This document shows positions 33,178 to 40,397 of a stretch of DNA of 43,199 bases, in pieces (within the stretch, counting starts at the first letter, position 1; each line of letters starts with the position of its first letter). The position numbers were made by a program, and so were the translations under genes. The notes under the pieces were generated by a model that was given only the letters and a program-made list of their open reading frames with translations, did not search any database and was not told the DNA's origin. The stretch lies in contig PMIP01000076.1 in NCBI GenBank assembly GCA_003158295.1, positions 15,257-58,455 of the forward strand, in the 5' to 3' direction. The stretch comes from Chloroflexota bacterium (GTDB taxonomy: Bacteria > Chloroflexota > Limnocylindria > Limnocylindrales > CSP1-4).

Positions 33178-34365
33178 CTAGCGGCGATGGGCCCTGGATT
33201 CAGGTCGCAGAACGGACGCCGTGGCCGCGAGCCCGGCGACGGCCGTCAGGGCGAGAAGTGGAAGGAGTGGCGACTCGCCGCCCGAACCGCGGTTATCGCC
33301 CGTGCTCGTGGGAGGAGGCGTGGGGGCTTTGGTTGGGGTCGCGGTTGGGGCCGCGGTTGGGGTCGCGGTCGGCCCGGGTGTCGGGGTCGGCCCGGGTGTC
33401 GGGGTCGCCAGAGCGGTAACCGTGATGCTTGCCGTGGCTGCGAGGCCCGGGTCGCTTTCGGTCGAGGTGATGGCGCTCGTGGTGTTGGTCTGGACTCCAG
33501 GTGCGACGCCGACGACATCGATGCTGAAGCCGCACGGTGGTCCGGCGGCGAGCGTGAGTCCTGTGATCGACACGAGGTTCGTGCCGGCCGTAGCGGTGAT
33601 GTCACCGCTGCAGCTGCCGCCGATGTTGTTCGGGCTCGCGATCAGGAGCCCTGCCGGCAGCGTATCAGTGAAGCTGATGTTGCTGAGGGTTCCGGCGGGC
33701 AGTGCCGGCCCGGCGTCGAGCGTCTGAACGGCGTTGGGATTGTTGATCGTGAAGGTCAGCGACGTAGTCCCTCCGACCGGGATCGATGCCACGCCGAACG
33801 CCGCCGCAACCGTGGGCGGAGTGACGGTGGCGGCGCCGACGAGCCAGGTCTGGAAGGCGAACTCCCAATCGTGATCCTGCCATCCCGAGTCATAGCTCCA
33901 GGTCTTGCCGCCTGCATAGGGCCCCGCCCCGTAGATCTCGGTTTGTGAGAGACCCGTGTTCGTAAGGAACACGATGGCGTAGGTCGTTCCGGACGTAACC
34001 TCGAGGGGGGTTGAGAACACAAAGGGGACCCACGCAGCGTCTTCGGGCACGACACCGTCGGCAGAGGCCAGGTGAGAAGCGTCTGCCGACGGCGATCCCG
34101 ACGGCGCTCCCGAGGGGTCGGTGGCCTGGATGTAGATGGTGACGTTGTGCGAATTGACGATCCAATCCATCCACAGGTCGACCTCACTCAGCAGGCCTGA
34201 CTTGTCGGCCGTGAAGGTCTGGGCCCCGTAGCTCGAGTCATGATAGGGCCCGCTTCCGTCGTGCGGCTTCGACAGATCGAGAGTGCCGACGCCGGCCAGC
34301 GCCGACCCCGGCATCAGCCCCAGGAGCAGCAACCCCGCGCACAGTGCGAGCGCACGACGTTTCAT
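33178..34365 (-). CDS. Secreted surface protein with DUF11-like domain and C-terminal anchor
   Basis: A 395-residue protein. A signal peptide (MKRRALALCAGLLLLG, cleavage near GSALAG) precedes a beta-sandwich region with DLSKPHDGSGPYHDSSYGAQ that looks like a choice-of-anchor or lectin-like module, then a DUF11-like domain (LTFTINNPNAVQTLDAGPALP, CSGDITATAGTN). A Thr-Pro-rich spacer leads to a C-terminal helix (PLLPLLALTAVAGLAATASVL) and a basic tail RPESRAHRR, a layout like sortase substrates but without LPxTG. The ATG at 34365 has GGAGG inside a small possible hairpin (GTGGA...TCCAC). The function is probably structural. Confidence 0.75.
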   Translation of the reverse strand: MKRRALALCAGLLLLGLMPGSALAGVGTLDLSKPHDGSGPYHDSSYGAQTFTADKSGLLSEVDLWMDWIVNSHNVTIYIQATDPSGAPSGSPSADASHLASADGVVPEDAAWVPFVFSTPLEVTSGTTYAIVFLTNTGLSQTEIYGAGPYAGGKTWSYDSGWQDHDWEFAFQTWLVGAATVTPPTVAAAFGVASIPVGGTTSLTFTINNPNAVQTLDAGPALPAGTLSNISFTDTLPAGLLIASPNNIGGSCSGDITATAGTNLVSITGLTLAAGPPCGFSIDVVGVAPGVQTNTTSAITSTESDPGLAATASITVTALATPTPGPTPTPGPTATPTAAPTATPTKAPTPPPTSTGDNRGSGGESPLLPLLALTAVAGLAATASVLRPESRAHRR

Positions 34366-34708
34366 GGTGGAACAGTCCTCCACAGTCGATAGCGACGCCA
34401 TAAGCCCGGATGGCGGTCCGTCAGGTGACAACAGTCCCGCGTTGGCCGGAACGTCACCGATTCCACGACCGGGGCGCTGAGGCCGCAGACCCCCCTGCGC
34501 GTTTCGCCGCTGCAGAAACTGGGCCAATTCTGTGCGTTCTCTGAGGCCGCGTCCAGTGTCGGGTGCACGACATCGCTGCCTGTTCGCCGGCCAATGGTTC
34601 GACCTGTCGGTGGCGCTCGCCAGCCGGCCAATCAGAGCTGCCGCTTCGTTACCGATTCGTTCCCCCCGGCAGCCGGTGACTCCACGTACCGAGGGCCGCA
34701 CCTGGAAA
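34366..34708. other. Intergenic region upstream of the secreted protein
   Basis: This is 343 bases between two minus-strand genes with no convincing reading frame; the open frames are arginine-rich shadows. The string GGCCAAT occurs three times (near 34523, 34589 and 34627). No clear promoter hexamers and no terminator for the flavin reductase were identified. Confidence 0.4.
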
Positions 34709-35443
34709 TCAGTAACCGGAGAATTCCTCGGTCCGGATGTCGTCCTCGTCGACGCCCGATGCCGCGAGCGTCCCTCGCATGGCTTCGACCATGCCCGGAG
34801 GCCCCGCGATGTAGTAGATAGGAGCGACTACATCGCCCAAGTGCCGGCCGAGCATGGCCGCGTCGATGTGGCCACGCTCGCCGTCCCACGGCTCCGCGGA
34901 GTCGGCCATCGCGGTCATCGTGGGCACGTACGCGAGGTTCGAATCCCTCAGCTCCAAAGCTCGGAACTCGTCGGCGAAGGCCGCGTCTTCAGGCCGTCGA
35001 TTGGCGTGGAACAGGGTCACGCGGTAGGGCAGAGGACCGCCGCCGATCGCCTCCACGAGGATGCTTCGAAACGGAGTGATGCCGATCCCACCCGCAAGCA
35101 GGACCGCCGGGCGAGCGGCATTGTGGAGACGGAAGTCTCCGAACGGGCCTTCGATCTTGACCTGCGTACCCAACGGGACCTGCTGCAGCACGCGTTTGAA
35201 AGCCGTGTCGCGCAGGCGAGTCGTGATCTGGATCACGTACTCGCGGGGCGCGCTGGAGATCGTGAAGGCGCGGAGGTTGCCCTCGGCGTCGGTCTCGGGC
35301 GGATCGATCAGGGTCATGTCGAGCGACTGCCCGGCGCGATGGAACCAGGCGGCCGGCCTCTCGAATCGGAAGGACATCGTCCGGTCGGCGACCATCTCGC
35401 GGCCTACCAGGGCAATCTTGAGGCTGGAGTCGGTTTTGCTCAT
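34709..35443 (-). CDS. Ferredoxin-NADP reductase-type flavin oxidoreductase
   Basis: A 244-residue protein with an FAD-binding beta-barrel (about 1-105) containing AFTISSAPREYVIQITTR, corresponding to the RxYS-type flavin motif, and an NAD(P)-binding domain with LLAGGIGITPFRSIL and YYIAGPPGMVEAM. The C-terminal EEFSGY is typical. No iron-sulfur domain is attached, so it must pass electrons to a separate carrier or oxygenase. The ATG at 35443 is preceded by AGGGGACG. No partner is encoded nearby. Confidence 0.92.
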   Translation of the reverse strand: MSKTDSSLKIALVGREMVADRTMSFRFERPAAWFHRAGQSLDMTLIDPPETDAEGNLRAFTISSAPREYVIQITTRLRDTAFKRVLQQVPLGTQVKIEGPFGDFRLHNAARPAVLLAGGIGITPFRSILVEAIGGGPLPYRVTLFHANRRPEDAAFADEFRALELRDSNLAYVPTMTAMADSAEPWDGERGHIDAAMLGRHLGDVVAPIYYIAGPPGMVEAMRGTLAASGVDEDDIRTEEFSGY

Positions 35444-35484
35444 CGTTGCGTCCCCTGGCGAGGCCGTCCGCCGCGATTCGCTGA

Positions 35485-35550
35485 TGGTCCCCCAAGGGGG
35501 CTTGGGGACCCGCCTACCAACGGATTCGTGCGGGTTAGGGTACTACGCCG
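35485..35550 (+). repeat. Dispersed repeat, copy A
   Basis: The copy begins TGGTCCCCCAAGGGGG, forms the hairpin CCCCAAG-GGGG-CTTGGGG (35490-35507), and runs through ACGGATTCGTG to TACTACGCCG. The 15-base spacing between ACGGAT and TACTAC is identical in all three copies. It lies upstream of the 217-residue membrane protein gene. Confidence 0.75.
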
Positions 35551-35662
35551 AGGCGGAGTGAGAGGGTCCTGTCTCAGTCGACGGGGCTCCTGCTTGGAGG
35601 CCGATGCTAACCTCTGGATGGCGACGCCGGGCTTGCCGGAGCGCGAGCGGGAGGGAGACGTG

Positions 35663-36316
35663 ATGGACTCAACGGGCGCCCCGGATCAACCATTCAGATT
35701 CGGCGCTCGTACCTGGCGAGGCCTCCTGGCACAAGCTGGCGTAATCGCCGTCGGGGCCTGCCTGCTCGCTCTCATGTCCGCTCTGGCGTTCGGATGGTCT
35801 GAGTGGGTGCTGGTCCTCGGGCTCATCTTCTTCTGGGCGACCTGGCTACTGCTCTTGGGAGCGAGCACCGAATGGACCATCGCTGAGCACGAGTTGCGCC
35901 GTCGGCGCTGGCTCTCACGGCCCGGCAGCGAGTCCTCCATCGTCATGACGCTGGGCCCGCAGGTCGAGATGGTCCATGAGAGCCGGCTTCTCTGGCGTCT
36001 CATGCCCAACGGGCCGGCCCTCGGCGCGCAGCCCTGGCAGACGCAGAGCCTGGTCGAAGCCATGGAGCGAGCCGGTGTCCGCATCAACGACTGGCGCGGC
36101 GATTGGGCACGCCGAAATCGACGGCTCGATAGCCTCGGCCTGCTTGTCTTGTGGGCCGGGCTCGCCGGCTGCATCGTCATGCCGGCCTTCAGGGCGCAGT
36201 GGCCCGGCGAGGCCACGGCGACGGCCGGGCTGGCCTGCGCCGGCGCGGCCGTTCTCGGCCTGGCGATCGATTGGTTGCCCTGGACCATGAGGGATTCGTC
36301 GGCTCGACACGGCTGA
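35663..36316 (+). CDS. Membrane protein of 217 residues, function unknown
   Basis: Four membrane helices in two pairs: GLLAQAGVIAVGACLLALMS and WVLVLGLIFFWATWLLLLG near the start, and LGLLVLWAGLAGCIVMP and AGLACAGAAVLGLAIDWLP near the end. The central cytoplasmic region (about 75-150) looks like a small PH-like or bPH_2 domain with HELRRRRWLSRPGSE. The ATG follows GGGAGGGAGACGTG, a strong ribosome site. Repeat copy A lies just upstream. It is the first of three short same-strand genes ending with the GNAT gene. Confidence 0.7.
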   Translation: MDSTGAPDQPFRFGARTWRGLLAQAGVIAVGACLLALMSALAFGWSEWVLVLGLIFFWATWLLLLGASTEWTIAEHELRRRRWLSRPGSESSIVMTLGPQVEMVHESRLLWRLMPNGPALGAQPWQTQSLVEAMERAGVRINDWRGDWARRNRRLDSLGLLVLWAGLAGCIVMPAFRAQWPGEATATAGLACAGAAVLGLAIDWLPWTMRDSSARHG

Positions 36317-36379
36317 CCGAGCGGACGGTGTGAGTGGCGCAACTGAAGGCAACGTTTGGCGCCGCCGCGAGCTCGGACG

Positions 36380-36385
36380 CATAAT
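36380..36385 (+). promoter_or_regulatory. -10 box CATAAT before the 91-residue gene
   Basis: TTGGCG, 18 bases, then CATAAT, which ends eight bases before the ATG at 36394. Both hexamers are good matches, and no ribosome site is present. Confidence 0.5.
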
Positions 36386-36393
36386 GTATCGAC

Positions 36394-36669
36394 ATGATCG
36401 ATCGCAGTCGGACCGCCCAGGGCATTACGGCCACAGAAACTCTTGCCGACGCCGAGAGCGTCTCGACGTTTGAGTGGCGCGGCCTCCATCTCCACGTCGT
36501 AACCCGGGAGCCCCTGTCTGCCGAGCAGGTCGTCACGATCGAACGGATCTTGAAGAAGGCCGGGAGCGTTGGGCTGTTTGCCAGCGTGTTGGGGATGATG
36601 CTCGGACGTTCCGTTCGGATCAGGACCGAGCGCCCATCGCCAGACATAAGGCTCGAAGTCGGACGATAG
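36394..36669 (+). CDS. Small protein of 91 residues, function unknown
   Basis: A 91-residue protein with a folded-looking core: FEWRGLHLHVVTREPLSAEQ, then VVTIERILKKAGSVGLFASV, then LGRSVRIRTERP. It has neither cysteines nor a membrane helix. The presence of its own promoter-like hexamers and normal codon use support a gene. No family was recognised. Confidence 0.55.
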   Translation: MIDRSRTAQGITATETLADAESVSTFEWRGLHLHVVTREPLSAEQVVTIERILKKAGSVGLFASVLGMMLGRSVRIRTERPSPDIRLEVGR

Positions 36670-36737
36670 GCGCCCGCCTGCCCATCGCTTACGCAGTTCG
36701 TCGGCGGCCGGCTCAATTGACTGGAGCGGGCGACTCG

Positions 36738-37166
36738 ATGAGCCTGGACGACCTCGCGATCGAGTATCGGGGCGAGCTGCCGACGGCGGAGGAGTTCGAG
36801 CGTCTCTTTCGGTCGAGCGGCTGGACCGAGGCGTTAGCCGTCCCTGCTGATCGGCTGGAAGCGGCACTTCCCAGCGCCTGGTACGCGGTCTGCGCACGTC
36901 GCGGTGGGGAGGCCGTAGGCACCGGCATCGTGCTCTCGGACGGGGTCCTGCATGCCCTGATCGTTGACGTGATCGTGATGCCGGAGATGCGCGGCCACGG
37001 CATTGGAACGGAGATCATGAGACGACTGATCGCCCGATGCCAGGAAGCTGGCGTGCTCCAAATCCAGCTCTTCAGCGCCCGCGGCAAGCGTGACTTCTAC
37101 GAACGCCTGGGCTTCGTGGCGCGCCCCGACGATGGGCCCGGCATGGAACTCGGCGGTCCGCGCTAG
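36738..37166 (+). CDS. GNAT family N-acetyltransferase
   Basis: A 142-residue acetyl-CoA-dependent acyltransferase. The coenzyme-binding segment VIVMPEMRGHGIGTEIMRRL (V-x-P-x-x-R-G-x-G-I-G/A) is intact, followed by FSARGKRDFYERLGF, the usual C-terminal motif. The acceptor is unknown. The ATG at 36738 fits the domain start; the frame is open further upstream but that part is not GNAT-like. Confidence 0.92.
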   Translation: MSLDDLAIEYRGELPTAEEFERLFRSSGWTEALAVPADRLEAALPSAWYAVCARRGGEAVGTGIVLSDGVLHALIVDVIVMPEMRGHGIGTEIMRRLIARCQEAGVLQIQLFSARGKRDFYERLGFVARPDDGPGMELGGPR

Positions 37167-37222
37167 CCGGCCACTGAGCGCACACCGGGCTTGGGTTCGG
37201 CCCAGCTGGTGAGCGCCGCCAG

Positions 37223-37292
37223 ATCTGGTGCCCCCAAGGGGGCTTGGGGACCCGCCCACCAACGGATCTGCGAGGGCTCGCTTACTACGCCG
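37223..37292 (+). repeat. Dispersed repeat, copy B, beginning with a tRNA-Glu 3'-end match
   Basis: The first 19 bases (37223-37241) are identical to 39577-39595, which is the 3' end of the tRNA-Glu gene plus three flanking bases. The copy then shares the CCCCAAG-GGGG-CTTGGGG hairpin (37232-37249), ACGGAT and TACTACGCCG with copy A at identical spacing. It precedes the 172-residue gene. Confidence 0.75.
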
Positions 37293-37362
37293 ACGCCGCG
37301 GTACTCTGAACAGGCGACTTCTCGGGCTCATCCGTCAACTCGACGCTCAGCAGGGGGAGCGA

Positions 37363-37881
37363 GTGCGCAAGGTTCTGCTCCTACTCGCGGCCGCTTCGGT
37401 CGTGGTGGCCGCTGGAGCCAACACAGCAGGCCTGTGGCGGATCCCCGGCGGACCGCTCGCGTATCGGAGCCCCGGGCCGTACGACGGACTCCATCTCTCC
37501 GCCTCCTTGCCTCGCGGCCAGACGCTCTACTACATCGTCCCGCAGCTCACGGGATCGCACGAGCCACTCATCGAACGCCTCGAAGTCGTCGGCGCGAGCG
37601 CTGGGGTGCGTGTGACTGGCCTGTACATCAAGTGGGACGGAGATCCGGCGTCGGCTCCGGTTCTCACGCTCCCTGACCCCAACGGTAGGTGGGTCGCGCC
37701 GCCTGCCCGGACCATCACCGCCAACTGCTGCGAAGGCGGGCCCGAGCTGCTCATCGCGTTTCAGCTCGATGCCCCCGGCCCCCAGAGCATCGACGCAATC
37801 GGGGTGGACTACCGCGACGACCCCTGGTCCTACCACACTGTCTTCAGCCTGGCCGACACGCCATCCCTCAGCAACGCATGA
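37363..37881 (+). CDS. Secreted or anchored protein of 172 residues, function unknown
   Basis: The GTG at 37363 follows AGGGGGAG, and the N-terminus KVLLLLAAASVVVAAGA is a signal peptide or anchor. The mature part is beta-rich, with a CC pair in TANCCEGGPELL. The frame is open upstream through repeat copy B, but that part reads as Arg-rich and lacks a better ribosome site. No family was recognised. It lies between repeat copies B and C. Confidence 0.6.
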   Translation: MRKVLLLLAAASVVVAAGANTAGLWRIPGGPLAYRSPGPYDGLHLSASLPRGQTLYYIVPQLTGSHEPLIERLEVVGASAGVRVTGLYIKWDGDPASAPVLTLPDPNGRWVAPPARTITANCCEGGPELLIAFQLDAPGPQSIDAIGVDYRDDPWSYHTVFSLADTPSLSNA

Positions 37882-37940
37882 TCGGAACGGTCACGGTGCC
37901 CTCGCGTCGTGAGATCAGCGACGCCACAAGTTCGAAGGCG

Positions 37941-37980
37941 CACCCACCTACGGATTCGTGCGTGTTGGTGTACTACGTCG
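37941..37980 (+). repeat. Dispersed repeat, copy C (truncated)
   Basis: This copy keeps CCCACCTACGGATTCGTGCG and, after the same 15-base spacing, TACTACGTCG, but lacks the G/C hairpin half. It lies between the 172-residue gene and the end of the Fic gene. Confidence 0.65.
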
Positions 37981-38042
37981 TCGTCGATTGAACCTCGGCG
38001 CCAGACGGCCACTCCCCGATCTCGGCAGGGAGCAGACGGTCT

Positions 38043-39371
38043 CTAAGAGTTCGCGACCCTAGCCGCCAGGTCGGCCACGGGACTGAATACGAAGCGCTTC
38101 CCCACCTGGCGTTGCGCGAGCATCCCGCGCCGCTTGAGATCGAGTAGATCGGTGCGCGCCGATTGCGGCGTGACTCGATGGCTGGTGGAATGGGATCGGA
38201 CCGTGTATTCGGCGTCCGAATGGCGGAGCGCGTGCGTTAGCAGCGCCACCTGGCGGTGGTTCAGCGTGCTCTGCCTCAGCAATCCGACAGTCTGGTGAAC
38301 CTCCCGAATCTTGCGACGCAGGTACTCCAGCAACTCATCGATCGCACGCCTCATGACCGATAGCTCGTGGATGAGGAAGTAGGTGGCGTCGCGCTCGTCT
38401 GTTTCCGTGTACAGGAAGGACCGGGCGTACCGCGCGGGCGCGGCATGCAGGATTCGCGAGATCGAGACGTACTCGAACATCCAGTACCCGCTGTGGAGCA
38501 TGGACCAGTAGAAGACGGCCCGAGCGGTTCGGCCGTTGCCGTCCTCGAACGGATGGTCGTACGCCAGCCACAGATGCAGCAGGATCGCCCGAACGACCGG
38601 ATGGACGAACCCCTGGTCTGACTCCCCGTTGGCGAACCTGCACATCGCCTCCATTCGGCCCGGCAGCTGTTCGGCGGGCGGCGGCGTATGAACGCGAAGG
38701 CCCTCAGGGTCGAAGACGCTCACCCGGAGCTCGCCAGGCTGCTGGGGTCTTCCGGCGCTGGTCGGGTCGTCCAGCGTATGTTCGGTAAGGATTCGGTGGA
38801 GCTCATAGACCAGTGCCGGCGTCAGGGGCTGGGAGGCAAAGCCCGAGATCTTGGTCATTGCCCGGTAGTTGTTCAGGATCATCCGCTCGCTGCGGTCGCG
38901 GGGCGCTCGGCCGGAGCGGAGCATCTCCTTGGCGACGCGTCGGGTGGAGGTGGCGCCTTCGAGCTGGCTCGATGTGATCGCCTCCTCGATGAGCGAGCTG
39001 ACGAGGTATCGGCTCCGATCGGCCGGCTCGGGCACCTCTTCGCTCACTAGGATCTCACCCGCGCCGTGCTGGTCGATCCAGTGCAGGATGCTCAGGGTCT
39101 CGTCCGTCAGGCAGTAGTCGAACGGTTTGCCGGCGGGATCCTGCAGCGGAAAGGCTCGGGCCAGGTTGGCGCGAGCGTACTTGATGCCGAACCACCACTC
39201 CTCGACCGTGAGACCCTCTGGCGGCGTACGCCTGCGAAGGTCGTCCCAGTGTGGGTACTCACCATCAACAGTCGGCGAGGCGACAGCCTCAAAGATCTTG
39301 GGCAGACGCTCGTTCAGATCTATCCGCTCGAAGAGCTGCTCAAGGGTGGGAGCGGTCGCTGGGAGTCGCAA
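38043..39371 (-). CDS. Class II Fic-domain protein with C-terminal winged helix
   Basis: A protein of about 442 residues. The N-terminal module (about 1-110) is of the DUF4172 type, with GEYPHWDDLRRRTPPEG. It carries the inhibitory motif SSQLEG (S/T-x-x-x-E-G, near 135-139), placed N-terminal to the Fic core as in class II. The active-site motif is HPFEDGNGRTAR (near 272-283), complete, so AMP transfer to a hydroxyl of a target protein is expected. After a helical linker the last 70 residues look like a winged helix (HRQVALLTHALR, TPQSARTDLLDLKRRGML). TTG at 39371 is chosen: GAGG lies six bases upstream and family alignment starts here. Two palindromes lie upstream, which suggests autoregulation. 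Confidence 0.92.
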   Translation of the reverse strand: MRLPATAPTLEQLFERIDLNERLPKIFEAVASPTVDGEYPHWDDLRRRTPPEGLTVEEWWFGIKYARANLARAFPLQDPAGKPFDYCLTDETLSILHWIDQHGAGEILVSEEVPEPADRSRYLVSSLIEEAITSSQLEGATSTRRVAKEMLRSGRAPRDRSERMILNNYRAMTKISGFASQPLTPALVYELHRILTEHTLDDPTSAGRPQQPGELRVSVFDPEGLRVHTPPPAEQLPGRMEAMCRFANGESDQGFVHPVVRAILLHLWLAYDHPFEDGNGRTARAVFYWSMLHSGYWMFEYVSISRILHAAPARYARSFLYTETDERDATYFLIHELSVMRRAIDELLEYLRRKIREVHQTVGLLRQSTLNHRQVALLTHALRHSDAEYTVRSHSTSHRVTPQSARTDLLDLKRRGMLAQRQVGKRFVFSPVADLAARVANS

Positions 39372-39403
39372 GAGAGCCCTCGGTAGTGCGGGATCAGCAA
39401 AGG

Positions 39404-39432
39404 ATCGGCTAATAACACCAAAGTTAGCCGAT
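39404..39432 (-). promoter_or_regulatory. Palindromic operator 1 upstream of the Fic gene
   Basis: ATCGGCTAA, 11 bases, TTAGCCGAT: a perfect 9-base inverted repeat. A half-site-like GATCAGCAA precedes it at 39392. It starts 33 bases upstream of the Fic start codon, and on the minus strand it overlaps a possible -35/-10 pair, TTGCCG and TAACTT spaced by 17. Confidence 0.8.
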
Positions 39433-39452
39433 ATTGGCCCGATCGGCAAGAG

Positions 39453-39481
39453 ATCGGCTAAGAATGCAAGAGTTAGCCGAT
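39453..39481 (-). promoter_or_regulatory. Palindromic operator 2 upstream of the Fic gene
   Basis: The same ATCGGCTAA-11-TTAGCCGAT palindrome, 49 bases from the first centre to centre, again preceded by a half-site (GATCGGCAA at 39441). The 41-base units 39392-39432 and 39441-39481 agree at 33 positions, with both arms fully conserved. Confidence 0.8.
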
Positions 39482-39579
39482 CCGGTCCATGTCTCGGTGC
39501 TGGCAAGCGCACCTGAGGGCCCGATCTCCGTAGCGACCGCGAGCGCGCTCTGATGGCGCTCGTTGGTGATGGACGAATC

Positions 39580-39656
39580 TGGTGCCCCCAAGGGGATTCG
39601 AACCCCTGATCTCAACCTTGAAAGGGTCGTGTCCTAGGCCTCTAGACGATGGGGGC
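39580..39656 (-). tRNA. tRNA-Glu (anticodon TTC), CCA encoded
   Basis: On the minus strand the acceptor GCCCCCA (39656 onwards) pairs with TGGGGGC, the anticodon stem-loop is CGACC-CTTTCAA-GGTTG with anticodon TTC, and the T-arm is AGGGG-TTCGAAT-CCCCT. The discriminator A and an encoded CCA end the gene. All stems pair. The 3' terminal sequence recurs in repeat copy B. Confidence 0.97.
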
Positions 39657-39670
39657 GCGGCGCGACCCGG

Positions 39671-39676
39671 AGTTTA
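39671..39676 (-). promoter_or_regulatory. -10 box TAAACT upstream of tRNA-Glu
   Basis: TGGTAAACT, an extended -10 form, lies about 15 bases before the tRNA 5' end on the minus strand. No convincing -35 was seen. Confidence 0.45.
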
Positions 39677-39761
39677 CCAGGGGCGACGAGCTCACCTGGC
39701 GGCACCGGGCGGTCCGGGCCGCGTCCGCGGAGCAAGGGCGTGCTCGGCGGCGATACGGCGG

Positions 39762-40385
39762 TCAGCCGGCGAGGACCAGGATCATGATCAGCGTCCCGGC
39801 CATGGCCAGGGCGCAGGTGACGGCCGAAACGCCACCCAATAGCGCGAAGAGGAGGGCTCGTCCGGCCTCCTCTCTTTGGCCGGCCCGGTATGCGGCGACC
39901 GTACAGACGGCCGCGTCCAGGCCGAAAGCGAGGAATGTCACTACGCCGGCGCTCAAGAGCACGGCGATCGGCGTCGTGTGGCTGGTCATCGCCAGCGAGA
40001 GGAAGACCAACGAGCCGATCGAAACCACGGCCAGGGTGACGTACACGGGCGAGAGGCGACGCAGCCGGTCCTTCAGGGTCAGTTGCGTGGCGGGGCCGTC
40101 GTCGAAGGCGGGGTCTTCGGTTGGCGAGTCCGCGTCGTCGACGGCACCCGGGACGGCCACCTGTGCGGGCGGAGACGGCGTGACGGCGGCGGGAGCGGTG
40201 GCTGCCGGGGGCGGCCAGGACGGCGCCGCTGCCCGGGGCGAAGGGTCGGCAGGTGGGGCGGCCGGCGTCGGCACCGCGGCCGGTACTTCGGCGTTGAGCG
40301 GCAGGCTGGCTCGCTCTGGATTGCCGCTCGGCGCTTCTTGCGGCGTTCCCCATTTGCTCTGCGGCTTTCGCGGGTTCTGGCTCAC
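39762..40385 (-). CDS. Membrane protein with Pro/Ala-rich N-terminus, function unknown
   Basis: A 207-residue protein. The first 90 residues are disordered, dominated by Pro and Ala and ending in an acidic patch (VDDADSPTEDPAFDD). Three to four membrane helices follow, including VYVTLAVVSIGSLVFLSLAM, AVLLSAGVVTFLAFGL and AVTCALAMAGTLIMILVLAG. The GTG start is preceded by GATAAC eight bases upstream and no ribosome site. No family was recognised. It lies 12 bases after the methyltransferase-like gene on the same strand. Confidence 0.7.
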   Translation of the reverse strand: MSQNPRKPQSKWGTPQEAPSGNPERASLPLNAEVPAAVPTPAAPPADPSPRAAAPSWPPPAATAPAAVTPSPPAQVAVPGAVDDADSPTEDPAFDDGPATQLTLKDRLRRLSPVYVTLAVVSIGSLVFLSLAMTSHTTPIAVLLSAGVVTFLAFGLDAAVCTVAAYRAGQREEAGRALLFALLGGVSAVTCALAMAGTLIMILVLAG

Positions 40386-40397
40386 GGCCAGAGGTTA

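Noticed and set aside
39372-39512. Extension of the Fic gene upstream to a start at 39512.
   Set aside because: The extension would encode the palindromes themselves, gives no family similarity, and the TTG at 39371 has a well-spaced GAGG.
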